This document shows positions 56,901-61,754 of a stretch of DNA of 64,000 nucleotides, one piece after another. The DNA lies in assembly GCA_028583605.1 (NCBI GenBank), contig CM053331.1, positions 16,104,857 to 16,168,856 on the forward strand, in the 5' to 3' direction. Position 1 is the stretch's first letter; each line of letters begins with the position of its first letter. Source of the stretch: Dastarcus helophoroides. Lineage: Eukaryota > Arthropoda > Insecta > Coleoptera > Bothrideridae. A program made the translations under genes and the position numbers. The notes beneath the pieces are model-generated. The model searched no databases, had not been told where the DNA came from, and was given only the letters and a program-made list of their open reading frames with translations.

Positions 56901-59881
56901 AGAGACCAAACCGTATTCACTCAAAATTTTCAAAATTTTGTAAGTGTCCTTAGGTAACTGTTTCTTTTGTAGAATTTACGTATTTGTTGCTTTTTTCACA
57001 TTTCTATTGAGTTAAAAGGTTACCCAGGTATGTGCAATGGACACAAATACAACGTTTCTAATCTATCTTTAGTACTTATTGGCGTTTCAATTCTTTACAG
57101 CGGCAAAACTAGACTGTCCCAAAGTTACCTCACATCGCGGGGTAAGATTAGGATAAAATCAGAAGGTTATATATTTATTTAAAATGCTTTAAATATAATA
57201 AAATGTATTTTTTTGTGAAGGTTAAATCTAACTAAATAAAATGTTTACTAGGCTTAATCTGACACTGGCTTTTCTGAAATCGGTCAAAACATCAAAAAGC
57301 GTACCAAAGTAGCCCCGGTTTACGGTATGCTAAGGGTGCGTTTACACTAGGAAATTTATTCCGTACATTTCCCTCTGACATAAAATATATTAAATTTCCA
57401 CTATTATCGCGAATCCCATAAATGTTCCGCTTATTTGAATTTGAATAATCCTCTGTTGGCAACTCTGCAGGTGAAGCATAGAGAAAGTCTGCTTCTAAGG
57501 CAGAGGAATACCTGGAGCAAATAAAAGAAGAAGAAATAAAAAGTCCCGTGAAAACAAAGAAAGAAGTAATGCGTAATTATTAGACGTGTATGTGTGTGTA
57601 TAAAGGGTGTGGTCCTTTTCTAGAGTAACCTCATTAAAAAGTATTGTTGGTAAGTTTTTGATACTTCTATGCTTGTAATTATCAGAGAGTGTAAGGGTTG
57701 ATGTAAAATAGTAAAATAAAAATAATGAGATGAGAATAGCTGTGTGGTCAGGGGTGGCTGTAAGGGGAGAATGGAGGCCTCTAATAAGGGTGTTTACCCA
57801 GTTTTAAAGGTAGAAGGTGTTTGTGTAGAGATATGAGAGAAAGAAAGTACTTTAGATGTAATTGTGAAAGGATGTTTACGCTTAAATTAGCTCCAGGAGG
57901 TGTTTACCTCAGAATCAACTTTAGAGAGTGTTAACCCTATAAGTAGTATTAGAGAATACTGTAGTATAATCAACTCTAGAGTAGCAACAGAGAATGCTTG
58001 CCGTATAATCAGCTTTAGAGGACGTTGACCATATAATCAGTATCAGAGGACTCTTACGGCATGATCAACTTTAGAGGATTTTCACCCTTATAATGATATC
58101 AGCAGAAACTTACTTTACCCATGACAAAAAGAGTGTTCACACTATTTTCTGCAACGAATGCGTTTGTATAATATATGTATAGTTTCAGTTAGAGAATAAT
58201 TAGGTGAATCTAAGGCAATCCATTTCGCATATTGTACTTATAACCTGCAGTATTCGCAAAAACTATCCTGAGAGAAGCTATCCGAAACTCTAACTATGTA
58301 AGTAAATAACTATCGGATAGCTTCTCTCAAGATAGTTGACACTTATCTCAGAATGAAATGTACGAAATCAAGTGTCTAGTGTAAACGAATCGTACGGCTC
58401 TTAGAAATGGTTCTTTAAAAATCTGGTATTCTATAAAATGTCCTAGGATTATTTTCCGAAAATTTTAAAATTATTTGTAAGTTTAGGATTTAGGTGTCTT
58501 AAAAAATGAAAAGTCTTAGAATAGCCTCTTTAATTATTTGAGGCTCTATGTTATTTATTTAGTATTCCGAATGAATTTTTTTTTTGACACTTAACAACTC
58601 GTATTTTAAATTAGCTTTTTAAATCGTTAGTCCGACGAAATCGGAGGGGAGTAAAAAAGAGAAAATTTATTTTTTATATAGCAGACTTTCATTACAGTAA
58701 TCTAATTAATGCATATCTACTTCACGATATTGATTTGTTCACTATTTTAGAATTTGGTACCATTTAATAAAACAAACTATAAAGTTAATGACATGACGCA
58801 GAAGAAAATAAAAACGGTTTTGATTTAATAGTTTTGGCCTAAGTTTTATTTATGTTGCTTAATTAATCACATTTCATATGAATCATGTGGTTGGTAACAA
58901 ATTTGTAACTTCTCACAAAGTCTGTTTTTTCATTACATAACAGAACCCCTTAAGCAACTTAAAGGGATGCCATCATGTTAAATACTTCTAGAAGTCACAA
59001 TAAATCATATCAATAATTTTTATCAACATCCACTTTTAAAGAATTCTACGTCAAAACTAAATTCACAAAAACATCTTGCCAAGAAAGCAATTTTGACACA
59101 ATTCTAAGATATTAGCTGCTATAACACAACGTGTGCCGATAAATTTTTATGTTAAAATAGTTTTTCCATAAGTATTTCGTGGAATAATGTTGCATTTGTC
59201 CAAACTAAATAGCTACAGCTGCAACTTCTCTCTTAAGCTGCAGGTTTAAAGAGGAAATTTACAATATTCCAGGAAACTCATTTGGATTATAAATTTGCTC
59301 TTTGACAGGTCAAGTTTTTTTTTTATATTCTGTAGCAAAAGAAATAACCGAGTAAAGACAGATCATAATTTTTACATAAATTGTAGTGTGCAAATTTTTG
59401 GTTTTTTCTTGAAGCACTAAACATGTGGTAGGACTATGATCCTCCTTTGCTTCAAATTTGTTTAAGGGTTTTTTTAGTCTAGGACTTCCTATTTTCAATT
59501 ACGCATACTTGACTGCATTTTTCAGTTCCTTAAAATATTCATAAATGCAGTGTTAACTTTTTTTGTCTATCAACTTAAACTTATATCTTATATTTTGCGA
59601 AGTAGAAATTTTTGTGTTCACTAGATGAAGTAGTTCACTAGCAGGCTCATTATATTGAACGTCTACTGTATACGGATGCACTATCACCAAAATTGGATTT
59701 TATCACACTAACCTGGTAGCGATGTTGTCACATTCATCTTTTATATTTGGCAAAGACGACAACAAATGAGGTACAAAGGAATGTTCATCAACGAATTGAG
59801 TATTATATCCAGGTGCTGAGTATGGGGGTGGCGCCTGGCCCCTTTCAAGAGTTCCTTCCGGAGTGTGCATGTTCCAATGGT
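14637..59881 (-). CDS. wnd: Dual leucine zipper kinase, MAP3K12/13 family (wallenda orthologue)
   Basis: Eight exons join in consistent phases into about 850 residues, close to vertebrate DLK and fly Wnd. The protein is a cytoplasmic Ser/Thr MAP3K that phosphorylates MKK4/7-type kinases and drives JNK/p38 signalling in axon injury, regeneration and synapse growth (family knowledge). Visible features, numbered from the ATG in exon 1: [14 protein letters not shown] before the kinase; kinase domain about 134-378 with glycine loop GCGGQGAVF, Lys164, HRD Asp249 in HRDLKSPN, DFG Asp267, activation loop [14 protein letters not shown]; basic coiled coil/zipper about 390-495; then a Ser-rich acidic tail with EEGEV and SDEGNTSE, resembling vertebrate DLK. 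All core catalytic residues are present. The first exon shown begins at an acceptor, so a further 5' exon probably exists. Introns are 84 bases to 18.6 kb. Confidence 0.9.
15295..15381 (+). pseudogene. Penelope-like GIY-YIG fragment, copy 1
   Basis: The peptide [20 protein letters not shown] is a diverged copy of the YVGQTxRxxKTRFxEHI motif of the C-terminal GIY-YIG endonuclease of Penelope-like retroelements. The Gly-Gln-Thr of the motif is mutated, and a stop follows after HNNGNKK. Only about 28 residues remain. Confidence 0.55.
15569..15760 (+). pseudogene. Penelope-like GIY-YIG endonuclease fragment, copy 2
   Basis: The reading frame gives [20 protein letters not shown], then [20 protein letters not shown] and [12 protein letters not shown] before a stop. 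YVGQT with the catalytic Arg in KTRF, AQHxxxTGH, and the trailing Glu in the last helix are the hallmarks of the Penelope-like element C-terminal endonuclease, which nicks target DNA for insertion. No reverse transcriptase precedes it. It sits 190 bases downstream of a second, more decayed copy of the same domain. Confidence 0.75.
16330..18469 (-). mobile_element. Mariner element with 477-bp terminal inverted repeats
   Basis: The element is flanked by TA at 16328-16329 and 18470-18471, begins CAGGGTGCTTCATAATTGCA and ends with its reverse complement (with small changes). The arms 16330-16806 and about 17993-18469 pair over nearly their full length with high identity. A transposase on the minus strand fills the centre. 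TA duplication, a DDE enzyme with about 41 residues between the second and third Asp, and long repeats place it in the IS630/Tc1/mariner superfamily. The high arm identity suggests a fairly recent insertion into the wnd intron. Confidence 0.9.
16827..17862 (-). pseudogene. Mariner-type transposase, one frameshift
   Basis: Starting at the ATG at 17862 ([20 protein letters not shown]), a helix-turn-helix DNA-binding part is followed by a DDE catalytic domain: [12 protein letters not shown] (first Asp), [12 protein letters not shown] (second Asp) and [19 protein letters not shown] (third Asp), giving DD41D spacing. The first frame stops at 16987 shortly after FLWGYLK. The normal C-terminus ([15 protein letters not shown] onward to GGGHFEHLI, stop at 16827-16829) continues in the next frame, so a single frameshift near 17000 inactivates an otherwise complete gene. 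In-frame residues [10 protein letters not shown] precede the ATG and match the family N-terminus, so the original start may lie slightly upstream. Confidence 0.85.
18474..19561. mobile_element. Foldback DNA element with TTATA core
   Basis: The left end CAGGCTGTAACAAATTCGCT and the inverse right end (minus strand CATGCTGTAACAATTTCAGT) are flanked by TA at 18472-18473 and 19562-19563. The arms pair for roughly 200 bases (18474-18680 and 19345-19561). The centre carries a pentanucleotide array and no transposase. It begins only two bases after the flanking TA of the mariner element at 16330-18469. A single arm of the same family is at 2904-3560. Confidence 0.7.
18971..19061. repeat. TTATA pentanucleotide array, about 18 copies
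   Basis: Uninterrupted TTATA units, about 90 bases, in the middle of the foldback element. They are the same unit as the two larger arrays at 21643 and 22561 but without the GTATA variants. Confidence 0.95.
19582..20190 (+). repeat. Dispersed 0.6-kb repeat, copy 1
   Basis: About 609 bases starting TATACACATCAGGAAAGTCA match 35662-36266 in the same orientation with only scattered differences. Landmarks shared by both are GGGATAGATGGGCGGCG, CAACGCAGAGCGCAGC and GAGCATGCTGCGTCAAAGTA. There is no convincing coding frame, no clear terminal repeat and no poly-A tail. Superfamily unknown. Confidence 0.75.
20191..21642. other. Intron sequence, nothing recognised
   Basis: A 79-codon plus-strand frame near 20656-20895 ([20 protein letters not shown] at its start) has near-normal composition. 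It has no family resemblance I can name, so I do not call it a gene. The rest is AT-rich and empty. Confidence 0.4.
21643..22144. repeat. TTATA/GTATA pentanucleotide array, 0.5 kb
   Basis: About 100 tandem TTATA units, with single T-to-G changes (GTATA) at irregular but recurring spacing, often every three to five units. The unit phase is kept throughout. It ends sharply at ATCCTGGGCC. Confidence 0.97.
22145..22560. other. Spacer between the two TTATA arrays
   Basis: 415 bases of ordinary AT-rich sequence with no ORF or repeat recognised. It separates two near-equal arrays of the same unit. Confidence 0.6.
22561..23066. repeat. Second TTATA/GTATA array, 0.5 kb
   Basis: About 100 TTATA units with the same type of GTATA substitutions, and one irregular step (TATATATTA) near 22996. 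It runs directly into the 3' end of the minus-strand solo LTR at 23067. Confidence 0.97.
23067..23348 (-). mobile_element. Solo LTR, minus orientation
   Basis: Read on the minus strand it starts TTGGGAATTTTCTAGAAAAT, has GCGGCCGCGATAAT, GCAGATAAGCGCTTC and CTTATCTGCTGG, then a TATA-like CTATATATAGG. A GTTAGTTAGTTA stretch follows, then TGTAGTGTTCCGAGTTC with an AAATAAAATGG polyadenylation-type signal. This is the same order as in the LTR at 4735-5044. No internal retroelement region adjoins it. Confidence 0.6.
23349..27319. other. Intron DNA without recognised gene
   Basis: About 4 kb of AT-rich sequence between the solo LTR and exon 7. It holds an ATGT/GT microsatellite near 23437-23457, a short inverted repeat around 24515-24543 (AGAGAGCATGC and GCATACTCTCT), and low-complexity TTTCGA-type sequence at about 26740-27170. 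The 73-codon plus frame at 25244-25465 has no recognisable family. Confidence 0.45.
27320..27659 (-). CDS. wnd: wnd exon 7
   Basis: The acceptor is TTTTTGTTACAG and the donor AAAAG|GTATAA. The first two bases complete the Ala codon begun by exon 6. The last two (AG) start the Ser codon finished by exon 8. It encodes [18 protein letters not shown] onward, rich in Ser, Asp and Glu, ending with [19 protein letters not shown]. The EEGEV motif resembles the conserved acidic patch in vertebrate DLK. A rival acceptor eight bases downstream would break the phase. Confidence 0.85.
27712..28090 (-). CDS. wnd: wnd exon 6
   Basis: The acceptor is TTGTTTGCAG and the donor CCAG|GTTAGT. It begins in phase 0 ([15 protein letters not shown]) and leaves one base. 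It carries a basic, Ser-rich stretch [20 protein letters not shown], comparable to the basic patch after the zipper in vertebrate DLK. A second part contains [18 protein letters not shown] and [14 protein letters not shown]. It is probably unstructured and a target for phosphorylation (inference). Confidence 0.85.
28259..28672 (-). CDS. wnd: wnd exon 5 (coiled coil / leucine zipper)
   Basis: The acceptor is CGTTTTAG, phase 0 on both sides. It starts [20 protein letters not shown] and forms a long charged helix: [20 protein letters not shown] then [20 protein letters not shown], the region by which DLK-type kinases dimerise. It ends in Ser/Thr-Pro repeats ([18 protein letters not shown]). I chose the donor ATA|GTAAGT for its perfect consensus. 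An alternative, CCT|GTAAGG, 18 bases further on, is also in phase and would add six residues. Reading on past it meets a TGA. Confidence 0.85.
28776..29163 (-). CDS. wnd: wnd exon 4 (kinase C-lobe)
   Basis: The acceptor is TTGTTTTTTAG and the donor GAG|GTAAGA. The first base completes Asn of HRDLKSPN. It encodes [18 protein letters not shown] (DFG), then [18 protein letters not shown] (activation loop and SPE), then [36 protein letters not shown] and [19 protein letters not shown], covering subdomains VII to XI. The activation-loop Ser in KMSFAGT, a known regulatory site in DLK, is conserved. Confidence 0.95.
29652..29695. repeat. Intronic copy of a 44-nt piece of wnd exon 4
   Basis: The 44 bases match exon 4 positions 29011-29054 at 42 of 44, in the same orientation; the two differences are adjacent (TG to CA). 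The copy lies about 490 bases upstream (gene sense) of the exon's acceptor, within the intron. Flanking sequences do not match, so this is a short isolated duplication. Confidence 0.85.
29820..31640. repeat. Degenerate AAATTTCGA array, T-rich orientation
   Basis: Loose repeats of the type TTTTTCAAAATTTCGACTTT, spaced about 20-30 bases, interrupted by a MITE at 30193-30388. It is the reverse orientation of the array at 5045-6315. Confidence 0.5.
30193..30388. mobile_element. 200-bp palindromic MITE
   Basis: The ends GTGGTGCGTTTACACTAGA and TCTAGTGTAAACACACCCTA are inverted repeats. The arms continue with GTACATTTCTCTCTGA against TCAAAGAGAAATGTACG, and the stem continues further in (TGTTAATTATCCCGAG / TTAGGGTAGTTAACACT). 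The whole element can fold back. A 1-kb relative with the same ends lies at 57332-58392. Confidence 0.8.
33096..33474 (-). CDS. wnd: wnd exon 3 (kinase N-lobe)
   Basis: The acceptor is TTAATTGCAG and the donor CCAAA|GTAAGTA. Two bases complete the Asp left by exon 2. It encodes [24 protein letters not shown] and [20 protein letters not shown] (Lys164), then [33 protein letters not shown] and [11 protein letters not shown], ending inside the catalytic loop after Asp249. The glycine loop is intact. KGVCTQxPCY is a signature of the DLK/LZK family. Confidence 0.95.
33676..34431. mobile_element. 0.76-kb foldback element in wnd intron 2
   Basis: The left arm from about 33676 (GGGCCTTTGGTTATAAAT) pairs with the right arm ending about 34431 (ATTTATAACCAAAGAACC). 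Pairing goes on through TATACAGAGTGTTGCGTTTT / AAAACGTAACACCCTGTATA and TTTTTTAAATGGAACACCCC. The arms cover almost the whole element and no ORF is present. The inner block starting ATACAGAGTGTTGCG looks like an end in its own right, so two related elements may be nested. Confidence 0.75.
34432..35661. other. wnd intron 2, no gene recognised
   Basis: AT-rich. It includes GATCCCGGGGTCCCGACC at about 34847-34864 and a CCCGGGAT-rich palindromic cluster at 35571-35622 (TCCCGGGATCCCGGGAT and a further ATCCCGGGAT). These may be the two ends of an unrecognised DNA element. Confidence 0.4.
35662..36266 (+). repeat. Dispersed 0.6-kb repeat, copy 2
   Basis: Same family and orientation as 19582-20190, with small base changes and short indels. 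Its right end touches the TA and first base of the MITE at 36267. One 60-codon frame inside it is broken differently in copy 1, so it is not a conserved gene. Confidence 0.75.
36267..36470. mobile_element. 204-bp MITE with TA duplication
   Basis: The left end TAGGCTGTTTTTGAATAAGA and the inverse right end CAGGGTGTTTTTGAATAAGA pair, with TA at 36265-36266 and 36471-36472. The interior contains CAGGGTGTTGAAATTTAAG and a stretch (GTCCGGA-like, TTAAAATGG) resembling the subterminal part of the mariner arm at 16370-16430. This may mean it is a derived, internally deleted relative. Confidence 0.65.
37040..37795. mobile_element. Dispersed element, copy A (inverse of 61755-62678)
   Basis: It runs from GGAACCCTTATAATCTCACT to the GTCTATTGACTGTTCACTGT region. 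The reverse complement of 61755-62678 matches along most of its length, for example AAAACTATGTAACGTAGAAA, GACCCATA and the GTCTATTGACTGTTCA block. By eye the copies are very roughly 70% alike. No ORF. Superfamily unknown. Confidence 0.65.
38900..40130. repeat. Degenerate AAATTTCGA array, T-rich orientation
   Basis: About 1.2 kb of loose TTTTCTCAAAATTTCGACTT-type units. The short frames in it are Phe/Lys/Ile-biased by-products of the repeat. Confidence 0.5.
40916..41139 (-). CDS. wnd: wnd exon 2 (pre-kinase FGCLRP motif)
   Basis: A strong acceptor follows a T-tract (TTTTTTTTTTCAG); the donor is CAAG|GTATGTG. One base completes Ser with exon 1, then [20 protein letters not shown], and later [20 protein letters not shown]. 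GxFGCLRPVxxxIGK is the diagnostic motif just before the kinase in DLK and LZK. The ATG one base into the exon is in frame, so a transcript starting in intron 1 could begin translation here. Confidence 0.9.
41840..42260. promoter_or_regulatory. CG-rich island, candidate promoter inside wnd intron 1
   Basis: Within AT-rich DNA this stretch has clusters of CG (GGCGCGTTAAGCGAC near 41849, GGCGTGCGCGCGCCGCCATT near 42164, GGCGTCGCGT near 42238). It contains a YY1/Pho-like GCCGCCATTT and a TGACGTG at 42197-42203. It lies about 1 kb upstream (gene sense) of exon 2, whose first codon could be a start. Promoter role and direction are inference. Confidence 0.3.
42195..42650 (+). pseudogene. Unassigned plus-strand coding-like remnant nested in wnd
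   Basis: An ATG just after the CG-rich island gives [20 protein letters not shown] before a stop. The next frame then continues [20 protein letters not shown] and [21 protein letters not shown] last open part (to 42649) reads [20 protein letters not shown] and then [18 protein letters not shown] before a stop. Composition and codon choice look coding, but frames change at least twice. A 21-base inverted repeat (ACTAAATAGACTGAAC, near 41897 and 42512) brackets much of it. I do not recognise the protein; a decayed gene or retrocopy are both possible. Confidence 0.3.
42690..43035. mobile_element. Solo terminal repeat of the long-TIR mariner family at 47029
   Basis: From GCAACAGAAAAAGATTC to TTTTCAAAAAATCAACCTG this resembles, in inverse orientation, the left arm at 47029-47345: shared GGTTAAATGGAC, TTTTTAACC, GGGTGCACC, GATCTAAAACTACAC and TTTTGTAGATATTTGG-type segments. 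Only one arm is present and there is no transposase. Confidence 0.6.
43036..45666. other. wnd intron 1 sequence, no gene recognised
   Basis: About 2.6 kb of AT-rich DNA. Near 44870-44965 a short segment from TACAGTGTGTCCCTTTGAAA to GGAAACACTGTATA has inverted ends (CAGTGT / ACACTG) and may be a 90-base MITE. A 92-codon plus frame at 45016-45294 is not recognisable. Confidence 0.45.
45667..46638. mobile_element. 0.97-kb foldback element, CAGGGTGAC ends
   Basis: The left end CAGGGTGACATTTTGAAAAG pairs with the inverse right end CTTTTCAAATTGTCACCCTG. Pairing continues inward: GGGAATATCTCTTGGACAAA, TATATCGGAGG, CTTAGGGGGTAGCCACC and ACGAACCTATCTTG all have inverse partners between 46380 and 46620. 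The two halves therefore form a nearly full-length hairpin. No transposase. The ends resemble those of the mariner at 47029. Confidence 0.8.
47029..48940 (+). mobile_element. Decayed mariner-like element with long inverted repeats
   Basis: After a TA (47027-47028) it begins CAGGGTGATTTTTTGAAAAC. The inverse right end reads ATAGGGTGATTTTAAAAAAA. The arms (about 47029-47345 and 48640-48940) share, inverted, GTGCAAAATGCTGAAACC, the GGTGCAC/GTGCACC block and GGTTAAATGG-type blocks. A broken plus-strand transposase lies between. The arms are strongly diverged, so the insertion is old. Confidence 0.75.
47600..48480 (+). pseudogene. Mariner-type transposase pseudogene
   Basis: Recognisable blocks occur in changing frames: [20 protein letters not shown] (first catalytic Asp), [20 protein letters not shown], then [20 protein letters not shown] and [15 protein letters not shown]. 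Then come remnants of the [19 protein letters not shown] type and the SPDL-type third block near 48260. Stops and frameshifts are frequent, and the second Asp region is lost or mutated (about 48155-48180). The order matches the intact relative at 16827-17862. Confidence 0.75.
48941..50552. other. wnd intron 1 sequence, no gene recognised
   Basis: Short open frames exist (for example 49065-49271 plus, containing [20 protein letters not shown]), but none has a family I can name. A short GTTAAT triplet repeat lies near 49672-49690. Confidence 0.4.
50553..51003 (+). repeat. Tandem duplication, two units of about 226 bp
   Basis: Unit 1 (50553-50778) and unit 2 (50779 to about 51003) share long collinear blocks, including ATTTTGTCAGAAAA, TTATCAATAGTTTAATCACA, AAATTCATGTCAGCT and AGTTTCATTTC. 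Divergence is moderate, so the duplication is not recent. There is no coding frame in either unit. Confidence 0.8.
51900..54130. repeat. Degenerate AAATTTCGA array that switches orientation
   Basis: From about 51900 to 53200 the T-rich form dominates (TTTTTGAAAATTTCGAC type). From about 53220 to 54130 the A-rich form dominates (AAAATTTTGAGAAAAAAA type). The switch makes the two halves loosely inverse. No gene is seen. Confidence 0.5.
54349..54603 (-). other. Unassigned 84-codon ORF
   Basis: The frame reads [20 protein letters not shown] then [20 protein letters not shown] and [15 protein letters not shown]. Its balanced composition is unlike the low-complexity frames around it. I do not recognise it. 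It may be part of the same unit as the ORF at 54761-55006, about 160 bases upstream on the same strand, but the simple splice between them is out of phase. Confidence 0.25.
54761..55006 (-). CDS. Small ORF; candidate alternative first exon of wnd
   Basis: An 81-codon frame starts [16 protein letters not shown], with a better-context internal ATG (AAAATGG) giving [20 protein letters not shown] and then [11 protein letters not shown]. As a single exon it ends in TAA with AATAAA overlapping just after, so it could be a tiny intronless gene. Alternatively, a donor GGAAG|GTTGGT at 54828 leaves two bases (AG), exactly what wnd exon 2 needs to complete a Ser codon, as the known exon 1 does. Upstream (55020-55150) is CG-containing and has a TAACGTCAC CRE-like site. 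I do not know any matching family. Confidence 0.35.
   Translation of the reverse strand: MISYVLKIPVHNLTSTLFAYIFGLSNCKMVRVTIQGVKQKSDVGKVDKIFIVEDYEQDGRLVLILKTFDRFPSRLMKIVKK
55007..56036. other. Intergenic-like intron segment
   Basis: A 42-codon plus ORF at about 55782-55910 ([20 protein letters not shown], later [10 protein letters not shown]) faintly recalls the C-terminus of piggyBac-type transposases. The resemblance is too short to call. Otherwise nothing recognised. Confidence 0.3.
56037..57325 (+). mobile_element. Pogo-family DNA transposon remnant
   Basis: The inverted ends CCGTAAACCGGGGCTACTTT (left) and AAAGTAGCCCCGGTTTACGG (right) are flanked by TA. A subterminal AACTTTGGGAC-type motif recurs several times in both orientations (about 56078, 56433, 57116). 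The centre keeps only the DNA-binding half of a pogo-type transposase; the DDE half is absent. Its right end lies within a few bases of another element starting at 57332. Confidence 0.8.
56582..56957 (+). pseudogene. Pogo transposase DNA-binding region (psq plus CENP-B helix-turn-helix)
   Basis: The first frame reads [20 protein letters not shown] then [20 protein letters not shown], the psq-type helix-turn-helix. A second frame carries [17 protein letters not shown] third continues [20 protein letters not shown] then [20 protein letters not shown], the CENP-B-type helix-turn-helix. Two frameshifts separate the blocks, and no catalytic DDE domain follows. Confidence 0.75.
57332..58392. mobile_element. 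1.06-kb element with the same ends as the 200-bp MITE
   Basis: The left end GGGTGCGTTTACACTAGGAA and right end GTGTCTAGTGTAAACGAA are inverted, and the inner arms match the MITE at 30193-30388: CGTACATTTCCCTCTGACAT left, ATAGCTTCTCTCAAGATAGT right. The extra 0.85 kb inside contains a short Lys/Glu-rich plus frame ([20 protein letters not shown], ending at about 57583) and a degenerate tandem repeat. It may be a longer parent or a MITE with an insertion. Confidence 0.65.
57900..58110 (+). repeat. Degenerate tandem repeat, about 25-40-bp units
   Basis: Units built around ATAATCAACTTTAGAGGA and GTTGACCATATAATCAG recur at least six times with many changes. They lie inside the 57332-58392 element. 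Confidence 0.6.
58393..59712. other. wnd intron 1 sequence near exon 1, nothing recognised
   Basis: AT-rich DNA; one 62-codon minus frame at 59310-59498 has no recognisable family. No regulatory site stands out. Confidence 0.4.
59713..59881 (-). CDS. wnd: wnd exon 1 of those identified (N-terminus)
   Basis: The acceptor is TTGTTTCAG and the donor ACCAG|GTTAGT, leaving AG for the Ser completed by exon 2. The frame contains HWN just before an ATG, then [20 protein letters not shown] and [17 protein letters not shown]. Because it starts at a good acceptor, an upstream exon exists; translation may start at this ATG or further upstream. The N-terminus is poorly conserved in this family, so assignment rests on strand, phase and donor/acceptor quality. 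Confidence 0.7.
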
Positions 59882-61754
59882 CTGAAACAATCGATTAAAA
59901 ATAAAAATATCTTCTTATTTAAAAACATAAAATACATTAAAGTGGCAATAATTTTTAAAATCAACATAATTCAATTGATAATTCATTTTGAATTGAGGCC
60001 AATCAATCAACCAATCAAACATTTGAACCGCAAAAAATTGACAATGAAAGAATACCTTAATTCTAGCCAACTTTTTTCAATTAAAACTTGAAACCCCCAG
60101 AAAACATCTGTCCAATTAAAATTCTACATAAATACTAAACATTAGACAGGAGTAATAATAAATAATCACAATTATGTTTAGAATTTAATTTTACTTGATT
60201 GTTAAATATACACATACTATATAAACAAGCGGCAAAAAATGCTGTAATTATTACAACACCCAATAAATACATAGAAATACAATTAAAATCACGTATTACA
60301 AAAATCGAAAGTAATAATTAATGTCTGGAAAAGACAATAATTTGATTCCAATTGACCAAATCGCTGAAATATATGTAGGAAGTATAAAAAAATTGCCATT
60401 TTATAATCCTTAAAGCTTTAAAGCATTTTTTTAATCTATTTATTAGCATTAACTTTTACAATATCGCTGTATACTTTAGTTTGCGAAATTAAAAAATTCT
60501 CTTGCAACTCTTTCAATCAATTTAGAAACGCTCTGCATATTGATTAAAGTAATAATAATGGATACAATTAACCAGATTCACATTGCATATTAAAATTATG
60601 CAATGAGAAACGGATTATCATAATAATGCATAAAACATTTTTTACATTATATACTCTGTTAATGTAAGATTGAAGAGATTTTATGGGAAACAAAACGACA
60701 AATTGGACTGACCGTAGTTTCGGTTTTAATCAGTTTCTGTCAAAAAACTAAGTTCGGCCGAGATTTCGGCATCACTCCAGTATTAGCTCAGCCAAAACTT
60801 CAAATATCAAATAGAAACATGAAATTGTTAGAAAAAATTTCAAATTTTGATAAACACGAGATTTATGCAGACAAAGAATTCGATATATTTAAGTCAAAAC
60901 CATTTTAAAGCTGAAAGAAGACGAAGCCTAATTTTCCAGATTATTTACTTATTTTTAAGTACAATCCACTGCCCACTATACTTTTGGAGCACTGTCAGTA
61001 GGCTACGGAAATAAGGATAGATGGTCATGAACCGATAAACTGAAAACTTGCAGAAAACTATCGAAATTTAGAGAAAAACTCGAAAGTAATAAAAATATTC
61101 TTGAATTTTCGAGTTCAAAATTTTAAGGCGAAAATTTGGAATAAGAACCCAAACAGGAAAAAAGGGTTATATCAAACAACTAAATTTTAAAACAAAATTT
61201 CTGAAAAAATACTAACTCTTCGAACGGAAATTCAAAATTAAAAAAAAAACTTTGGAATTAAGGTCGAAATTTTGTTAAGAGACTAAATCAAAATTTCTTT
61301 TAAATAACTCTGTAATTCGAGTTTTATTATAAAATTTTAAAGACACTAAAATTGCATGTTTCAACTCAAAATTTTGAAATCAAACTAAAAAGTTCGAAAT
61401 AATTTCGTAATCTAAAAAATAATAAAATTCTTGAAATTTCGAATTTTCCACATTAATCTCGAAAGTTCGAATTTTCGAATACTTTGTCGAAGTTCAGATA
61501 TTAAAACCAATTTTAATTACACCTTAACATTTTTACAAAAATAAAAAATTATGAATTTAAATTCGAAGGTTCGAAATAAAAATTGAACAGTTCCAGGTTA
61601 AACTTGAAATTAAAAAGGAAATGTTTATTCATTTGAAACTTTTGCAATTCGACTTTTTTAGTAGCGAAAAAATTTTAAAAACTATAAGTAAACTCGAGCT
61701 TTTAAGACTTTAAGAGAAATAGTCAGGCAAGAGCGAGTCGGGCTCGCACAATTA
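59882..61754. other. Upstream of exon 1; AT-rich, partly AAATTTCGA array
   Basis: No exon or promoter recognised. About 60950-61690 is an A-rich form of the degenerate AAATTTCGA sequence seen elsewhere. Confidence 0.45.
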
